Origin: Candidatus Aminicenantota bacterium
GTDB lineage: Bacteria; Acidobacteriota; Aminicenantia; UBA2199
Assembly (NCBI GenBank): GCA_030610885.1
Contig: JAUWQW010000005.1
Location: 1 to 49,574 of the forward strand
Direction of reading: 5' to 3'
Length of the DNA: 49,574 bases
Each line of letters begins with the position of its first letter. The stretch's first letter is position 1. Shown here piece after piece: positions 23,097 to 34,075 of the stretch. Made by a program: the position numbers and the translations under genes. A model generated the notes under the pieces. The model saw nothing but the letters and a program-made list of their open reading frames with translations, ran no database searches and was not told the origin of the DNA.

Positions 23097-26000
23097 ATGA
23101 GAAATAATATTTGTAAAGCAGTTTTATTAAGTTTTTTATTGATAGCAATCCCTATTATGGCTCAAAAAGAGGTTGCAAAAGGCTCTGATAAGTTATTAAG
23201 CCAGAGTATATTTAAAGCAAAAGAATATAATGATTGTTTGCTCAAGATTAAAAAACCGGGCAGATATAGTATTCAAGTACAAAGCAAACAGGGTACAAGA
23301 ATAGAAATAGTTGATAAAATGGCTGGACCCTTTGCATCAAATGGTATTGTTGGAAAAAAGGATGGAAGACTCGATCTTATATTAGATTCGGGTGTTTATA
23401 AGATTCGTATTTATTCTCATAAAAAGGGCATTGGAAAAGTAAATATAAAAGTATTCCCTTTTCAGGAAGTACAGCAATTTTCAAATATTGTTGATTTGCC
23501 ATTTATCCATAACCTGGAATTATATCAATATAGATTGAAAGATCTTGAACAGAGATCCTTCTGGATTAATATAAGAAAGAGGCAAGTTTTAAGGCTCGAG
23601 ATTCTGGGTAGAAACATAAAGGATGCCAGATTATGGAAAGATGGGACTTGGCTTGTAGATGTTTCTCCAACTATTACTCAATATGAGCCAATTGCAGGCC
23701 ATCCAATGACGTATGTGGAGTTTCATCATGATTTGAACCCTGGTTTATATCTTTTTACATGTTATGGAGGTCAATCCCTTAAATGGGCAAATGAAAATAA
23801 TAAGAATCCTCTTTATATACGTATGGGAATTCCTGATATTGGTAGAAATGGGCAGCATCTTACATCTATTTCCCCATTTGGAAGGGATGCTTTTATAGTT
23901 GATAAAAAAACAAATTTCTTTCAAATTATTAGAAAAGATAAGAAACCAACAACTCTTTTCTTAAAGAGTTTGAAAAAGACTTCCGGACGTTTTAGCCAGT
24001 ATGGAAAGAGGGCATATATAAATAAAAAATCAAGAGATCCCTGGTGTATTATAAAGGGTTCAACATGGAGTAAAAAACAGTTTATTATAGTTAAAGGTAA
24101 ACCGGGAGATAATATTGAACTCGATTACTTTGAACAGCGGCGTTATTATGGACTTCCAAGAAAATATAACAAATTCTGGGTATCAACTATTCAATCTGCA
24201 GAGGGAAAAGATTCTATTGATATTACAGGCATAATAAGCAAACCAAAATTGAAAACACCTGTTAAGGCTCTTGTTGTTAATGTGGGACCAGAACATCCAA
24301 TAGTACGAAAAGTAAACATATTGAATACTTTTTCTGTTTATATATATATAGAAAAAAGGGGTACTTATAGAATTGATGAGGATTCTAATGCAGGAGGATC
24401 AGGTACATATCAGATAAAGCCATTTATGGTTTCTAAACCAAGAGGATACAAAGATCCTCCCTTTCAGGAGGCTAAAACAGATTTTGAATTACTTAAAGGT
24501 TATTATGTTTTATTTGTACGGCCTAAATCAAAAGGTATTCTCCATTTTGCCTTATACAAAAAAGAGGGCTTTCTAACAACTTTATCCAGATCTATATTCT
24601 CAAAACAAGGTATAAATGAACATTTTAAAGGGGAGTCATTATTAACAAGACAAACTCTTATCTGGCCCTGTGTTAAATTGCCCTTTATACCTTATAGATA
24701 TCAATATTACACTTTATGGTTAAATAAACGGCCATATGTTGAAACAGGGGTAATTGTCAGAAAATTACCTATGAATCTGGATACTAGTTTGCCTGTAATG
24801 TTGAATCCTGGTCAATCAGTACCTATAAAAATAGAATGTGACAAAAGATCTTATTTGGATGTTTATGGGGGTTCTTATAAACTTACAATTAATGGAGAAA
24901 GATTTTCCAAACAAGCCATAATAAATAAAGGTATTCATAATTTAGAAATTAAAAATATTAGTACAAAGATTTGTTTATATACTTTAAAAACCAGGTCAGT
25001 AGATATGTATATACCCCCAAGACCTGTTATAAAAAAAGTCGATGAAGTATATCAAGTTATTGCATCTAATAAGCCTATATTCAAAAATTTTGATAGTATG
25101 GAGAAAAAAAGCTTTCTATTAAGAGTTAAAGAGCCTGGTTTATACAGAATGGAAACCCTAGGTCGCTTGGCTTTCAGGATGACAGTCCGTACTCGTACAA
25201 CAACCTCTCTCTTTAAAACAAAAATGAATGGTATTGGTCGTAATGCTCTTGTTCAGCAATATTTCAAACCAGGTGATTATCTTGTAAGTGTTCAAGCTCA
25301 AGGCAAATCCAGAGGGCGTGCAGGTATTCAATTGAAACGAACTGAACTTGAAAAACCTGAAGAACTTTTTATGGGTAGAACTAGCAGCTCATTTGTTAAA
25401 GCAGATACTGCAATACATTACAATTTTACAATTAAAAATGCAGGTATTCATCATGTAGAGACCTATAGCCTTGGGAAACGAATTACACACCGGATTGAAG
25501 ATTATGATGGTTGGCCTCTTTATCGTCCAGGTAGTTATCATGTCATTGAAAGATATTTTGATAAGGGTACTTATACATATTATTCATTACCTATTGAAAT
25601 TGATAGTCAACGTGTAACATTCATTTATAAAAAGCGGAAAAAGAGAATTATCTCTGGAAAGGGCCCTCATATATTAGAATTAAACAAATCTATTGATAAT
25701 ATCTGGATTGAAGAACCGGATCGTGCAAAAGATATATATCAAGTTAAAATCCCAGCTTTTGCAGAATTTTCTTTAAATGTTACAAATAATATGAAAGCAT
25801 CAATTTATTTAAAGCATGGTAAAAATGTTGAAGAAACAAAATCCGGTAAATGGTCGGGTAAATTATTACCCGGTATATATGAAATTAGTGTTATTAGTCC
25901 TGAAAAGAACAATAAGGTTCCATATACAATCTATCTTCAAACTAAATATCTTGTTCCGGGATTAACGCAAAAGGTTTATCATTTACCTGCCACATTGAAT

Positions 26001-28307
26001 GTAAGTGTGTCAAAAGATGTATTTGTAGATATTAGTAGCTTCGGGCAAACTGATGTAAAAGCATATTTATTGGATAAAGATTCAAATGCTCTTATAACCA
26101 AAAATGATGATAAGCCCAATGATTGGAATTTTCGAATTTCATGTAGACTCAAAGCAGGCATTTATAAATTAAAATTAGTATCAATAGGGTCCAGTTCAGA
26201 TCAATTTGAAGTGAAGATGAATCAGCGTGATTATAAAGAGTTGGAACCAGTTAATATTCCATTCACATTAAATAAAAAACTCGGAAAAGAGGTATTGCAA
26301 ATTCCCTTTTCAACATGTGAAAATGAATCTCTTGTAAATTTTAATACTAAAAACAAAAAAAACATAAAACTTGCTATAATGAAAGGAGATGTGCTAATTG
26401 CTGAAGGAAAGGGACATATTTATATTCCTTTGCCTTCTAAAAAAAATTATATTCTGTATGTTTGGGATGAGGAGAATATTGTTAAAGAGAGAAACAAAGT
26501 TTTAATAGAGGGGAAACCTATGAAACTTAAGGATATTACATTTGATAAAAATCAAATTAAGTTAGCAACCCCAAATGCTATCCGTTTTCAAAATAATAAT
26601 AGATTAAGTTATTGCTTTAATACAAGTAGCAAGAGAACCTATTATTCTCCTGAATTAGAAAGACCATGTTTGATTCTTGATGGGTTTACAAAAGGAACGA
26701 AAAATATAAATGGCTGGCTTGTATCTGAAGATAGGAAACCTATTACAATTCAGCCATTTGATGTTAAACCTGAACAGCCTATTAAAGTTATGCTTGAAAA
26801 AGTTCCCATCTCTTTTTTAATCAAACAGAAACAAAAAGCACCAATGTTATTAAAGATTAAATCTATTAAAAGCATAGTTGGAGCTATGGTTTCCCCTGAG
26901 AATAATCTTCCTGAAAATCATGTGCAATGGTCAGGAATGCTTGCAAAAGAAGCGCAAACTCTTGTAGGAATTCCTGGATATGGTAAATATCGTGGATACA
27001 TATGGAAAACACATAAAACTCCTCTTTTGACATCTGAAAATATAAAAGAAATAGCTAGGGATCGTATTTCTATTTATATAAACTCTTATCCCATACAGGA
27101 TACAAAAGATTTAAGAAATGTATCGAATTTAGAAGCAAATATTTCTGCTGGTCGTTCCTTTTTATTACTTATGGAAGATAAAAAACAGGTTTTGAATATG
27201 GTTTTAACTAAAGGATTAGTTGCATTTTCATGGTATTTAAATAAACCTTTTGATATTGTATCCAGTTTGAATCAAAATAGAGAATGTCAGATCAAGGTAA
27301 ATGGAAAGAATCTATTCGTTCTAAATACTAGTAATCATCCTGGTTTATTTCGTGTGGAAAAAATGGAAAAACCTTATACTGAATCAGATAAGTTTGACTT
27401 AAAAAATGGTTTTGAAAAGCTTTTTAAGAAACCTGGTAAGCTTAGATTTAAGATTGAAGAAATTCCTAAAAATATGCATCTTTTTATTACAGGAGATATT
27501 GTTAATAGCTGTTTTTGGGGAAGCAATGGTCTGATTTATAATAGTATTTACAGCCGAAATCCTTTTGATACTTTTAGATATAATGTAAAACAGGGTTATA
27601 TTGAAGTAGATCATAATAAAGGGTTCGTAAAAATATGGCAAGCTTCCCTTAATGATTATGCAAAAGCATTTATAGGAAAATTTGAGGAAGCTCATATAGA
27701 AGAATTTCAGAGTAATAGGGGGGATATGGCAGGTATCTCTCAGGTATGGCCATTCTCTTTGGGAAAACCAGGTTTTATCAGTGTTAAAACATCTGCTCCA
27801 GTTGTATTAGCATTATTATCTGAAGATAAATTATTGCAAATGAGTGTTTGTTATGAAAATAAAAGATGTGAGTTGAACCAGTATCTTCAGTCCGGCAATT
27901 ATAAACTTTTCACACGCCCCATTAATGGTTTATCAGGAAAAGGTATATTAAAGTTAAACAAAATAACACCTATTGATATTAATAATGGTATTAATAATGA
28001 TTTACACCTGATTAGACCCGGCGAAATACAGGTTTATCGTTTTTCTGTTAATAAAGAAAGTAGTGTTGGGGTTGGGCTTAAAACTGAGAGCGACAATTTA
28101 GAAGCATATTTATATGATGAAAAATCTACACTCATATCAAAAGGAGCTCTAATGTTCAACAAATTAAAGCCAGGTAAATACATTCTGGTTGTTAAAGCTC
28201 ATGGAACACCTGTTCAATACTATCCCATTATTCTTGGTGTTCAAGGAACACGCAAAGGAGTGCCTGAAGATGTAATAAGAAAATATAAGAAGGAGGAAAG
28301 CCAATGA
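23097..28307 (+). CDS. Very large secreted protein of unknown function, coupled to alpha-2-macroglobulin
   Basis: 1736 aa. A signal peptide (LLSFLLIAIPIMAQ, residues about 8-22) and no later membrane helix indicate a periplasmic or secreted protein. The body seems beta-rich and modular, with many short strands of the form K.PG.Y.I.V / L.PG.YE..V, like repeated small beta-sandwich domains of the pre-peptidase C-terminal kind. I do not recognise a named family or catalytic motif. Its stop overlaps the alpha-2-macroglobulin start (ATGA), so the two are made together; a large partner of the trap protein, or another envelope-defence factor, is a reasonable guess only. Confidence 0.8.
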   Translation: MRNNICKAVLLSFLLIAIPIMAQKEVAKGSDKLLSQSIFKAKEYNDCLLKIKKPGRYSIQVQSKQGTRIEIVDKMAGPFASNGIVGKKDGRLDLILDSGVYKIRIYSHKKGIGKVNIKVFPFQEVQQFSNIVDLPFIHNLELYQYRLKDLEQRSFWINIRKRQVLRLEILGRNIKDARLWKDGTWLVDVSPTITQYEPIAGHPMTYVEFHHDLNPGLYLFTCYGGQSLKWANENNKNPLYIRMGIPDIGRNGQHLTSISPFGRDAFIVDKKTNFFQIIRKDKKPTTLFLKSLKKTSGRFSQYGKRAYINKKSRDPWCIIKGSTWSKKQFIIVKGKPGDNIELDYFEQRRYYGLPRKYNKFWVSTIQSAEGKDSIDITGIISKPKLKTPVKALVVNVGPEHPIVRKVNILNTFSVYIYIEKRGTYRIDEDSNAGGSGTYQIKPFMVSKPRGYKDPPFQEAKTDFELLKGYYVLFVRPKSKGILHFALYKKEGFLTTLSRSIFSKQGINEHFKGESLLTRQTLIWPCVKLPFIPYRYQYYTLWLNKRPYVETGVIVRKLPMNLDTSLPVMLNPGQSVPIKIECDKRSYLDVYGGSYKLTINGERFSKQAIINKGIHNLEIKNISTKICLYTLKTRSVDMYIPPRPVIKKVDEVYQVIASNKPIFKNFDSMEKKSFLLRVKEPGLYRMETLGRLAFRMTVRTRTTTSLFKTKMNGIGRNALVQQYFKPGDYLVSVQAQGKSRGRAGIQLKRTELEKPEELFMGRTSSSFVKADTAIHYNFTIKNAGIHHVETYSLGKRITHRIEDYDGWPLYRPGSYHVIERYFDKGTYTYYSLPIEIDSQRVTFIYKKRKKRIISGKGPHILELNKSIDNIWIEEPDRAKDIYQVKIPAFAEFSLNVTNNMKASIYLKHGKNVEETKSGKWSGKLLPGIYEISVISPEKNNKVPYTIYLQTKYLVPGLTQKVYHLPATLNVSVSKDVFVDISSFGQTDVKAYLLDKDSNALITKNDDKPNDWNFRISCRLKAGIYKLKLVSIGSSSDQFEVKMNQRDYKELEPVNIPFTLNKKLGKEVLQIPFSTCENESLVNFNTKNKKNIKLAIMKGDVLIAEGKGHIYIPLPSKKNYILYVWDEENIVKERNKVLIEGKPMKLKDITFDKNQIKLATPNAIRFQNNNRLSYCFNTSSKRTYYSPELERPCLILDGFTKGTKNINGWLVSEDRKPITIQPFDVKPEQPIKVMLEKVPISFLIKQKQKAPMLLKIKSIKSIVGAMVSPENNLPENHVQWSGMLAKEAQTLVGIPGYGKYRGYIWKTHKTPLLTSENIKEIARDRISIYINSYPIQDTKDLRNVSNLEANISAGRSFLLLMEDKKQVLNMVLTKGLVAFSWYLNKPFDIVSSLNQNRECQIKVNGKNLFVLNTSNHPGLFRVEKMEKPYTESDKFDLKNGFEKLFKKPGKLRFKIEEIPKNMHLFITGDIVNSCFWGSNGLIYNSIYSRNPFDTFRYNVKQGYIEVDHNKGFVKIWQASLNDYAKAFIGKFEEAHIEEFQSNRGDMAGISQVWPFSLGKPGFISVKTSAPVVLALLSEDKLLQMSVCYENKRCELNQYLQSGNYKLFTRPINGLSGKGILKLNKITPIDINNGINNDLHLIRPGEIQVYRFSVNKESSVGVGLKTESDNLEAYLYDEKSTLISKGALMFNKLKPGKYILVVKAHGTPVQYYPIILGVQGTRKGVPEDVIRKYKKEESQ

Positions 28308-31300
28308 TAATTAGAAATTACAAGAAAATAATAGGTTTTATTTTAATATTATCCATTTTTACACTAACAGGAATAGCACAAAAAAAGGGTATTTCTCATA
28401 TTATTGGGAAAAATCACATTACAGTAGTACCGGAAACATTACTCAGGGGATATGATCCAATCACTGTTTTCTTTCCTTCTTCCGAAGGTCCTCTAAATGG
28501 AGGTCCTCTTGACAAACCGGATAAATTTTTAAAGATATATCCCAAACATCCCGGAGAGTATAAGTGGCTGGATAATAAAACCTTGCAGTTTTCCCCAACC
28601 ATTGCATGGCCTGCATTGCAACAGTTCACAATTACTGTTAAAGGCTATAAGTTCAAATTAGTTACTCTAATGGCTCCACCAACACGGATCTCTCCTTCAA
28701 ATAGAACAGAGAATCTTGAACCAGTAAAAGAAATAACTTTAACATTTGCAAATCGCATTGGAGTAAAAAGGCTTTCTATGATGTTGTGTTTTGAAATCAG
28801 ACCTATTCCGGGTATGGAAAGAGGTGTTGGATCCTGGTTAACAAACAAAGATTTTGTAATAAAGGAGATCGAGCGATCTACAATTAAAAAAGCTGTTAAA
28901 TATCAGGTTACATTACACAAACCAATCCCTTATGGGTCTATTACAACATTGCATCTCAGGCTTTCAATGGATGATTCTATTTCAGGTTCTTTAGCAAGTT
29001 ATTCATTTTCAACAAAGCCTCTATTCAGAATTAAGGCAATAGGCTCTGGAAGTACGGTTTATCCTGTTTCATTAAAAGGTAGTGTATATTCAATTGAACA
29101 GGCTATGGATTGCAGCACTGGTAAAAAGCCTATTTTTATCGAGTTCAGTGATACGCCGGGAGCAATCAGTCTGAATCAAATAAAAAGAATGATTCATTTC
29201 GAACCCTCTGTTAAAAATTTCCATTTTAATGTATCAGGGAAAAAAGTCAGGCTTTATTTTGATATACAAAGAGAAAAGATTTACAAACTGCTGATACAAC
29301 ATATACAATTTAAAAACAGTTCCGGCAGACTTATTTCTCCATTTGGAGAGATTTCATTTTATTTCTTTTATCGTAAATCTTCACCCTATCTAAAATGGCT
29401 GGCAAGCCAGGGAATTTTAGAATGTTATGGGCCTCAACTTCTTCCAATGGAAGGAAGGAATATGGAACAAGTAGATTTACGGATTTATAAAATTGATCCT
29501 TTAAATCGTAATTTCTGGCCTTTTTCATCAGACCCTATTGCAATTAATGAAAGCACAAGACCCAGAGGGCCCGGAGAGGAGCCAAAATATGCTACACAAA
29601 TCATACAACAGATAAAGCTTCTGGGAAGTCCTCTTGTATCGAGAATTGTTCCGCTTCCCTTTAAAACAGGTTCGGGAAAGGTAAAATTTGGCCTTGATTT
29701 GAAAAAACTTATGGCAAAGATATCAGGTAAAAACAAGCCCGGTACTTATCTGGTTGGATATAGAACTATTGGAAGTAGCACAACAAGGTATTACACACGC
29801 ATTCAGGTCACCAATCTATGCCTGAGTACTGTAGAGGAAGAATCAGCAGTTACATTTGTTGTTACATCTTTAAAATCAGGTGAACCTATAAAAGGTGCAA
29901 AAATTCAAGTGCATGGTTATAAAAAGGGCAAATGGGGAAAAGTGATTTCTGGTATAACTGATAATTCAGGCAAATACAGATATATTCATTACAAACGTAT
30001 TGATCATCAGATTCGTCGTATTGTGGTAAGTAAAGAAGAGGACAGATTAGTTCTTGATCCTAACAGTCCACCCCCTCATTTTTTAAATAATCACTGGTAT
30101 AATTCTTATAACACATGGCTCAGCTGGTTGAATCAGAATCCCCGTAATATAAAATTAAAATCTGTTCACAAAGCTCATATTTTAACTGAACGGCCTGTTT
30201 ATCGTCCGGATGAACCTGTTCATATTAAGGGGTATGTTAGGCTCAGGAAACAGGGGAAAATCATACTTGACTCACAAAAACGTTTACGCAGTGTAAAGAT
30301 AGATGGACCGGGTGGCAAACGCTGGACCTATCCAGTTAAATTGAATTCATATGGAAGTTTTTATATTAAATTTGATGAAAAGGACCTTCCTACAGGTAAT
30401 TATTATGCAAGTATTTGTGATGATAAAGATAATAACAGAATGGATATTGTTAGTTTTAAGAAGGAAAGTTACAGGATACCTCGTTTTGAAGTAAAACTCT
30501 CTGGCCCGGACAGAGTTCCTCAAGATGCTCCTTTTAAATTGTATATGACAGCTGCATATTATGCTGGAGGTAGAGTTGTGGGTCAGGAGGTTAGCTGGCA
30601 TGTTACCAAATTTCATTACAGATTTCATTTCAAAAAACATCCTGGTTATTTATTCTCTTCAGATGAGCGTTTCGGAGGTACACAACACTTCAGATCATTA
30701 GGAAGTCAAACAAAAGAAGATATAACTGATGATAATGGCTCTGCTTTCATTGAGATTGATCCAACAACTGAGAAAGACAGCCAACCAAAGCGTTATGTGG
30801 TAGAAGTAACAGTCAGAGGTGCTGATGAACAATCAGTAACAACAACAAAATCAATTTTAGCATTACCTCCGTTTGTACTTGGACTAAAAATGGCCAGGTT
30901 TATGAAATCAGGCACAATTATAAAGCCTAAGATTATTATTTTGGACCATAATGGGAAAATATATGCTGGGAGGAAATTTCATTTGCGTTTACTCCAGAGG
31001 CAATGGCACTCACATCTTAGGAAAAGTGATTTTACTACAGGTAAGGCTAAATATGTAACTGATGTTGTGGATGAACAGATATTTGAAAAAGATTATGTTT
31101 CAGAAGCAGGAGAAAAAACCATAAAACTTACTGTTAAGGAGTCAGGGGTTTATGTGGTTGAAATATCTGCAACAGATAATATGGGGCGTGTTCAAAAGGT
31201 TTTTGCTGATCTGTATTTAGCTGGAGAAACCCCAATGGCATGGAAAAAACCAAAATCTAATGTATTTGAGACCTCCCTGGATAAGAAAATATATGATCCT

Positions 31301-34069
31301 GGAGATAAAGCATCAATTTTATTAAAAAGTCCATTTCAAAATGCACATGCACTTGTCATAGTTGAGGGACCTGTTTCAAACACCTATCATTGGGTAAGGA
31401 TCAGTTCAGGACAGGGTGTTTTTGTTCTTCCAATAACAGCAAATATGAACCCACGTGTTCCTGTTCATATTCTATTAATGCGAGGCAGACTTTCTATAAA
31501 AAATAAAATAAATGCTAAACCTAAAAAAGATAGGGGAAAACCCATTTCTATGGCTAATACAACATGGGTAAATGTAAGACCTAAGACAAATCAGCTCAAT
31601 ATTGCTTTAAAACATAAGAAAAAACACCTTCCAGGACAAACTTGTGTAATGACAGTTCTTCTAACTGACCCTGATAATAAACCATTAAATGGAGAGGTTA
31701 CTTTATGGCTGGTGGATAGAGCTGTGCTTGCACTTGGTAAGGAAAAAGCATTGGATCCATTACCATCATTTATTGAAATTGTAAATACAATGCTTCGTAT
31801 AAGAGGTACACGTAATGAAGTTGTTGGTGATCTTATACTTGAAGAGCTAATTGGTGGAGGTGTTGGTGCTATTATGGAAAAGAGATTAAGTTCTTTATTC
31901 AAGCATGTAACAGTTCGTAAGCTATTTAAATCTGTTCCATATTTTAACCCAAATATAAGAGTTATTAATGGGAAAGCTAAAATCAAGATCAAACTGCCTG
32001 AAAATCTAACTGATTTTGCCATAAGAGCTGTGGCTACTGATGGGCATGGTAGGTTTGGCGCATATAAATCAATGCTTTCAATAAGGCTGCCTCTTATCAT
32101 ACAATCTGCTTTACCTCGTTTTGTACGCCCAGGAGATAGTTTTGTTGCTGGAGGTATAGGTAGGGTAGTAGAAGGGGATCCTGGTCCGGGTAGAGCGGAA
32201 TTGCAGGTGGAGGGTCTTAAAGTAAGGGGCAATACAAAGGTTGCTATCAGTTGGGTAAAGGACAAACCTGAGAAGATATACTTCCCTTTAAGTGTACCTC
32301 TGGCCATAAAGGATATTAAAGATAAAAAAGTATGCATACGTTTAGCAGTAAAACGCGACAATGATGGTGCTATGGATGCATTTGAAGTGCATTTACCCGT
32401 TCGAAAAGATAAAGAGATGAGGCGTGTTGAAAAATTCATAAATCTAAAATCTGGTCAAACAATTGGTTTTCCTTTTCCAAAAGAGAAAATTCGCCCCGGA
32501 AGTATAAATCAAACAATGCTCCTTACATGTAAACCTGAATTGGTAAAAATGCTTGCAGGACTCAATTTTCTTGCAAGATATGAGCATGGTTGTACTGAAC
32601 AACGTATAAGTAAACTATTACCTGAATTAGCTTTAAAAGATGTTTTATCTCATATTGGCAGAGGTTCGAGATCTAAGGAAATGACTCCTTATATGAAAGA
32701 AACTTTAAGCTTTTTGGAAACTACTATTCAATCCAATGGTCTTTACAGCTGCTGGCCCGGATCCAGAGGGTATGTAAGTCTTACTGCTTATGTGGTTGAT
32801 TTCCTTGTTTTGGCTCGAAACCAAGGTTATAAATTCAAAGATGCTCTTTTAAACAGAGCTGTATCAGCATTAAAAGATTCGCTACGTTCTGATTATAGTA
32901 ATTTCATTGATGGATATTCGTTTGTAGAGCGAGCTGAGGCTTTAGCTGCTTTATCAAATGCAGGTTATTTTGACCAGTCTTATGCATATGATCTGATGAC
33001 AAGAGCAATCAATATGGATCTATACATAGAAGCTAAGATTTTATATACTTTTCTTGATAAAGATAAAACAAATAAAAAGGCAATTGAACGCTTAAGCAAA
33101 GACCTGTTCAAAAGCCTGGTATTTAAGCTTAGAAACGGTAAAGAGGTTTATCAAGGACTTCAGTACCGCTCAAGGAGTTGGGGAGGTCTTATACTATCAA
33201 GTGAGGTTAAGACCTTAGCAAATGTAGCACGATCTCTCTATCATGCACAACCCTCTGATAAACGTATTAAATTACTTATGGATGAATTGATAAGCAGAGG
33301 TATTGGAGATGGATGGGGGAGTACAAATGCTAATGCTTCTGCAATTCTTGCTCTTGGAGAAATTTTAAAGAATAATCTTTCTTCTAAAGAGAAATATGAA
33401 GTTAAGCTCTCATTTGGAAATAAAATCAAAGAAATTGATACAATGGGAAAAGTTGTAACCAGAATATCCAATAAATACAATATTCCAGGTAAGATTCGTT
33501 TGACAAAAGGGATTCCGGATTCTAATCAGCCCCTCCTGGTCTGGTTTTATGTTGATTATATGCCTGCTGGTACAGGTGATCGAATTCGAGCAAGGAATAA
33601 AGGTTTTGTTGTTGAACGTGAACTTCTTGTATATAAGAGCATGGATAAACCTCCTATCAGGAACAAGGTGGTTCCTGGGAAAAATATAACCATTGATATT
33701 GGAACTATTGTTGAAGATCACATACGTGTGATTAATTCTAAACATAGGTATTATGTAGCAATAAAAGCCCCGTTTGCAGCAGGATTTGAACCAATGAATC
33801 CTATACTGGCTACTTCTCCAAAAGAAGCAAAACCTGATGGGATTTTTACAAAAAAACCTGATTATTCTATATATTCAGATGATTCAGTTACTTTTTACTT
33901 TGATTCATTACCAAAAGGTACGTATGATTTCTATTTTAGATTAAAAGCAAGCATTGAAGGCAGGTTTACTCATCCTGCAGCAAAAGCAGAGATGATGTAT
34001 AAACTCAATGTGTGTGGAAATTCTGATGGTTTAAAAATTATTGTAAGAAAGAGGCTTGATAACGAATAA
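28304..34069 (+). CDS. Bacterial alpha-2-macroglobulin with thioester motif
   Basis: 1921 aa. The signal peptide (about 10-26) has no lipobox cysteine. N-terminal macroglobulin domains are followed by the marker TERPVYRPDEPVHIKGYVR (from Thr628). A middle section around residues 1130-1230 includes LWLVDRAVLALG and NPNIRVINGKAKIKIKLPENLTDFAIRAVA. The thioester motif is YEHGCTEQR, with Cys1430 and the glutamine three residues on. A helical thioester domain follows (SLTAYVVDFL). Such proteins trap attacking proteases in the periplasm by covalent capture. Many gammaproteobacterial thioester forms (yfhM-type) are lipoproteins; this one seems soluble. Co-transcribed with pbpC, the usual partner, which suggests repair of murein after attack. 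Confidence 0.93.
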   Translation: MIIRNYKKIIGFILILSIFTLTGIAQKKGISHIIGKNHITVVPETLLRGYDPITVFFPSSEGPLNGGPLDKPDKFLKIYPKHPGEYKWLDNKTLQFSPTIAWPALQQFTITVKGYKFKLVTLMAPPTRISPSNRTENLEPVKEITLTFANRIGVKRLSMMLCFEIRPIPGMERGVGSWLTNKDFVIKEIERSTIKKAVKYQVTLHKPIPYGSITTLHLRLSMDDSISGSLASYSFSTKPLFRIKAIGSGSTVYPVSLKGSVYSIEQAMDCSTGKKPIFIEFSDTPGAISLNQIKRMIHFEPSVKNFHFNVSGKKVRLYFDIQREKIYKLLIQHIQFKNSSGRLISPFGEISFYFFYRKSSPYLKWLASQGILECYGPQLLPMEGRNMEQVDLRIYKIDPLNRNFWPFSSDPIAINESTRPRGPGEEPKYATQIIQQIKLLGSPLVSRIVPLPFKTGSGKVKFGLDLKKLMAKISGKNKPGTYLVGYRTIGSSTTRYYTRIQVTNLCLSTVEEESAVTFVVTSLKSGEPIKGAKIQVHGYKKGKWGKVISGITDNSGKYRYIHYKRIDHQIRRIVVSKEEDRLVLDPNSPPPHFLNNHWYNSYNTWLSWLNQNPRNIKLKSVHKAHILTERPVYRPDEPVHIKGYVRLRKQGKIILDSQKRLRSVKIDGPGGKRWTYPVKLNSYGSFYIKFDEKDLPTGNYYASICDDKDNNRMDIVSFKKESYRIPRFEVKLSGPDRVPQDAPFKLYMTAAYYAGGRVVGQEVSWHVTKFHYRFHFKKHPGYLFSSDERFGGTQHFRSLGSQTKEDITDDNGSAFIEIDPTTEKDSQPKRYVVEVTVRGADEQSVTTTKSILALPPFVLGLKMARFMKSGTIIKPKIIILDHNGKIYAGRKFHLRLLQRQWHSHLRKSDFTTGKAKYVTDVVDEQIFEKDYVSEAGEKTIKLTVKESGVYVVEISATDNMGRVQKVFADLYLAGETPMAWKKPKSNVFETSLDKKIYDPGDKASILLKSPFQNAHALVIVEGPVSNTYHWVRISSGQGVFVLPITANMNPRVPVHILLMRGRLSIKNKINAKPKKDRGKPISMANTTWVNVRPKTNQLNIALKHKKKHLPGQTCVMTVLLTDPDNKPLNGEVTLWLVDRAVLALGKEKALDPLPSFIEIVNTMLRIRGTRNEVVGDLILEELIGGGVGAIMEKRLSSLFKHVTVRKLFKSVPYFNPNIRVINGKAKIKIKLPENLTDFAIRAVATDGHGRFGAYKSMLSIRLPLIIQSALPRFVRPGDSFVAGGIGRVVEGDPGPGRAELQVEGLKVRGNTKVAISWVKDKPEKIYFPLSVPLAIKDIKDKKVCIRLAVKRDNDGAMDAFEVHLPVRKDKEMRRVEKFINLKSGQTIGFPFPKEKIRPGSINQTMLLTCKPELVKMLAGLNFLARYEHGCTEQRISKLLPELALKDVLSHIGRGSRSKEMTPYMKETLSFLETTIQSNGLYSCWPGSRGYVSLTAYVVDFLVLARNQGYKFKDALLNRAVSALKDSLRSDYSNFIDGYSFVERAEALAALSNAGYFDQSYAYDLMTRAINMDLYIEAKILYTFLDKDKTNKKAIERLSKDLFKSLVFKLRNGKEVYQGLQYRSRSWGGLILSSEVKTLANVARSLYHAQPSDKRIKLLMDELISRGIGDGWGSTNANASAILALGEILKNNLSSKEKYEVKLSFGNKIKEIDTMGKVVTRISNKYNIPGKIRLTKGIPDSNQPLLVWFYVDYMPAGTGDRIRARNKGFVVERELLVYKSMDKPPIRNKVVPGKNITIDIGTIVEDHIRVINSKHRYYVAIKAPFAAGFEPMNPILATSPKEAKPDGIFTKKPDYSIYSDDSVTFYFDSLPKGTYDFYFRLKASIEGRFTHPAAKAEMMYKLNVCGNSDGLKIIVRKRLDNE

Positions 34070-34075
34070 AATTAT

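Noticed and set aside
31591-32439. 282-codon open frame on the minus strand
   Set aside because: It lies fully inside the alpha-2-macroglobulin gene, its translation is low-complexity Ser/Leu-rich, and it has no ribosome site.
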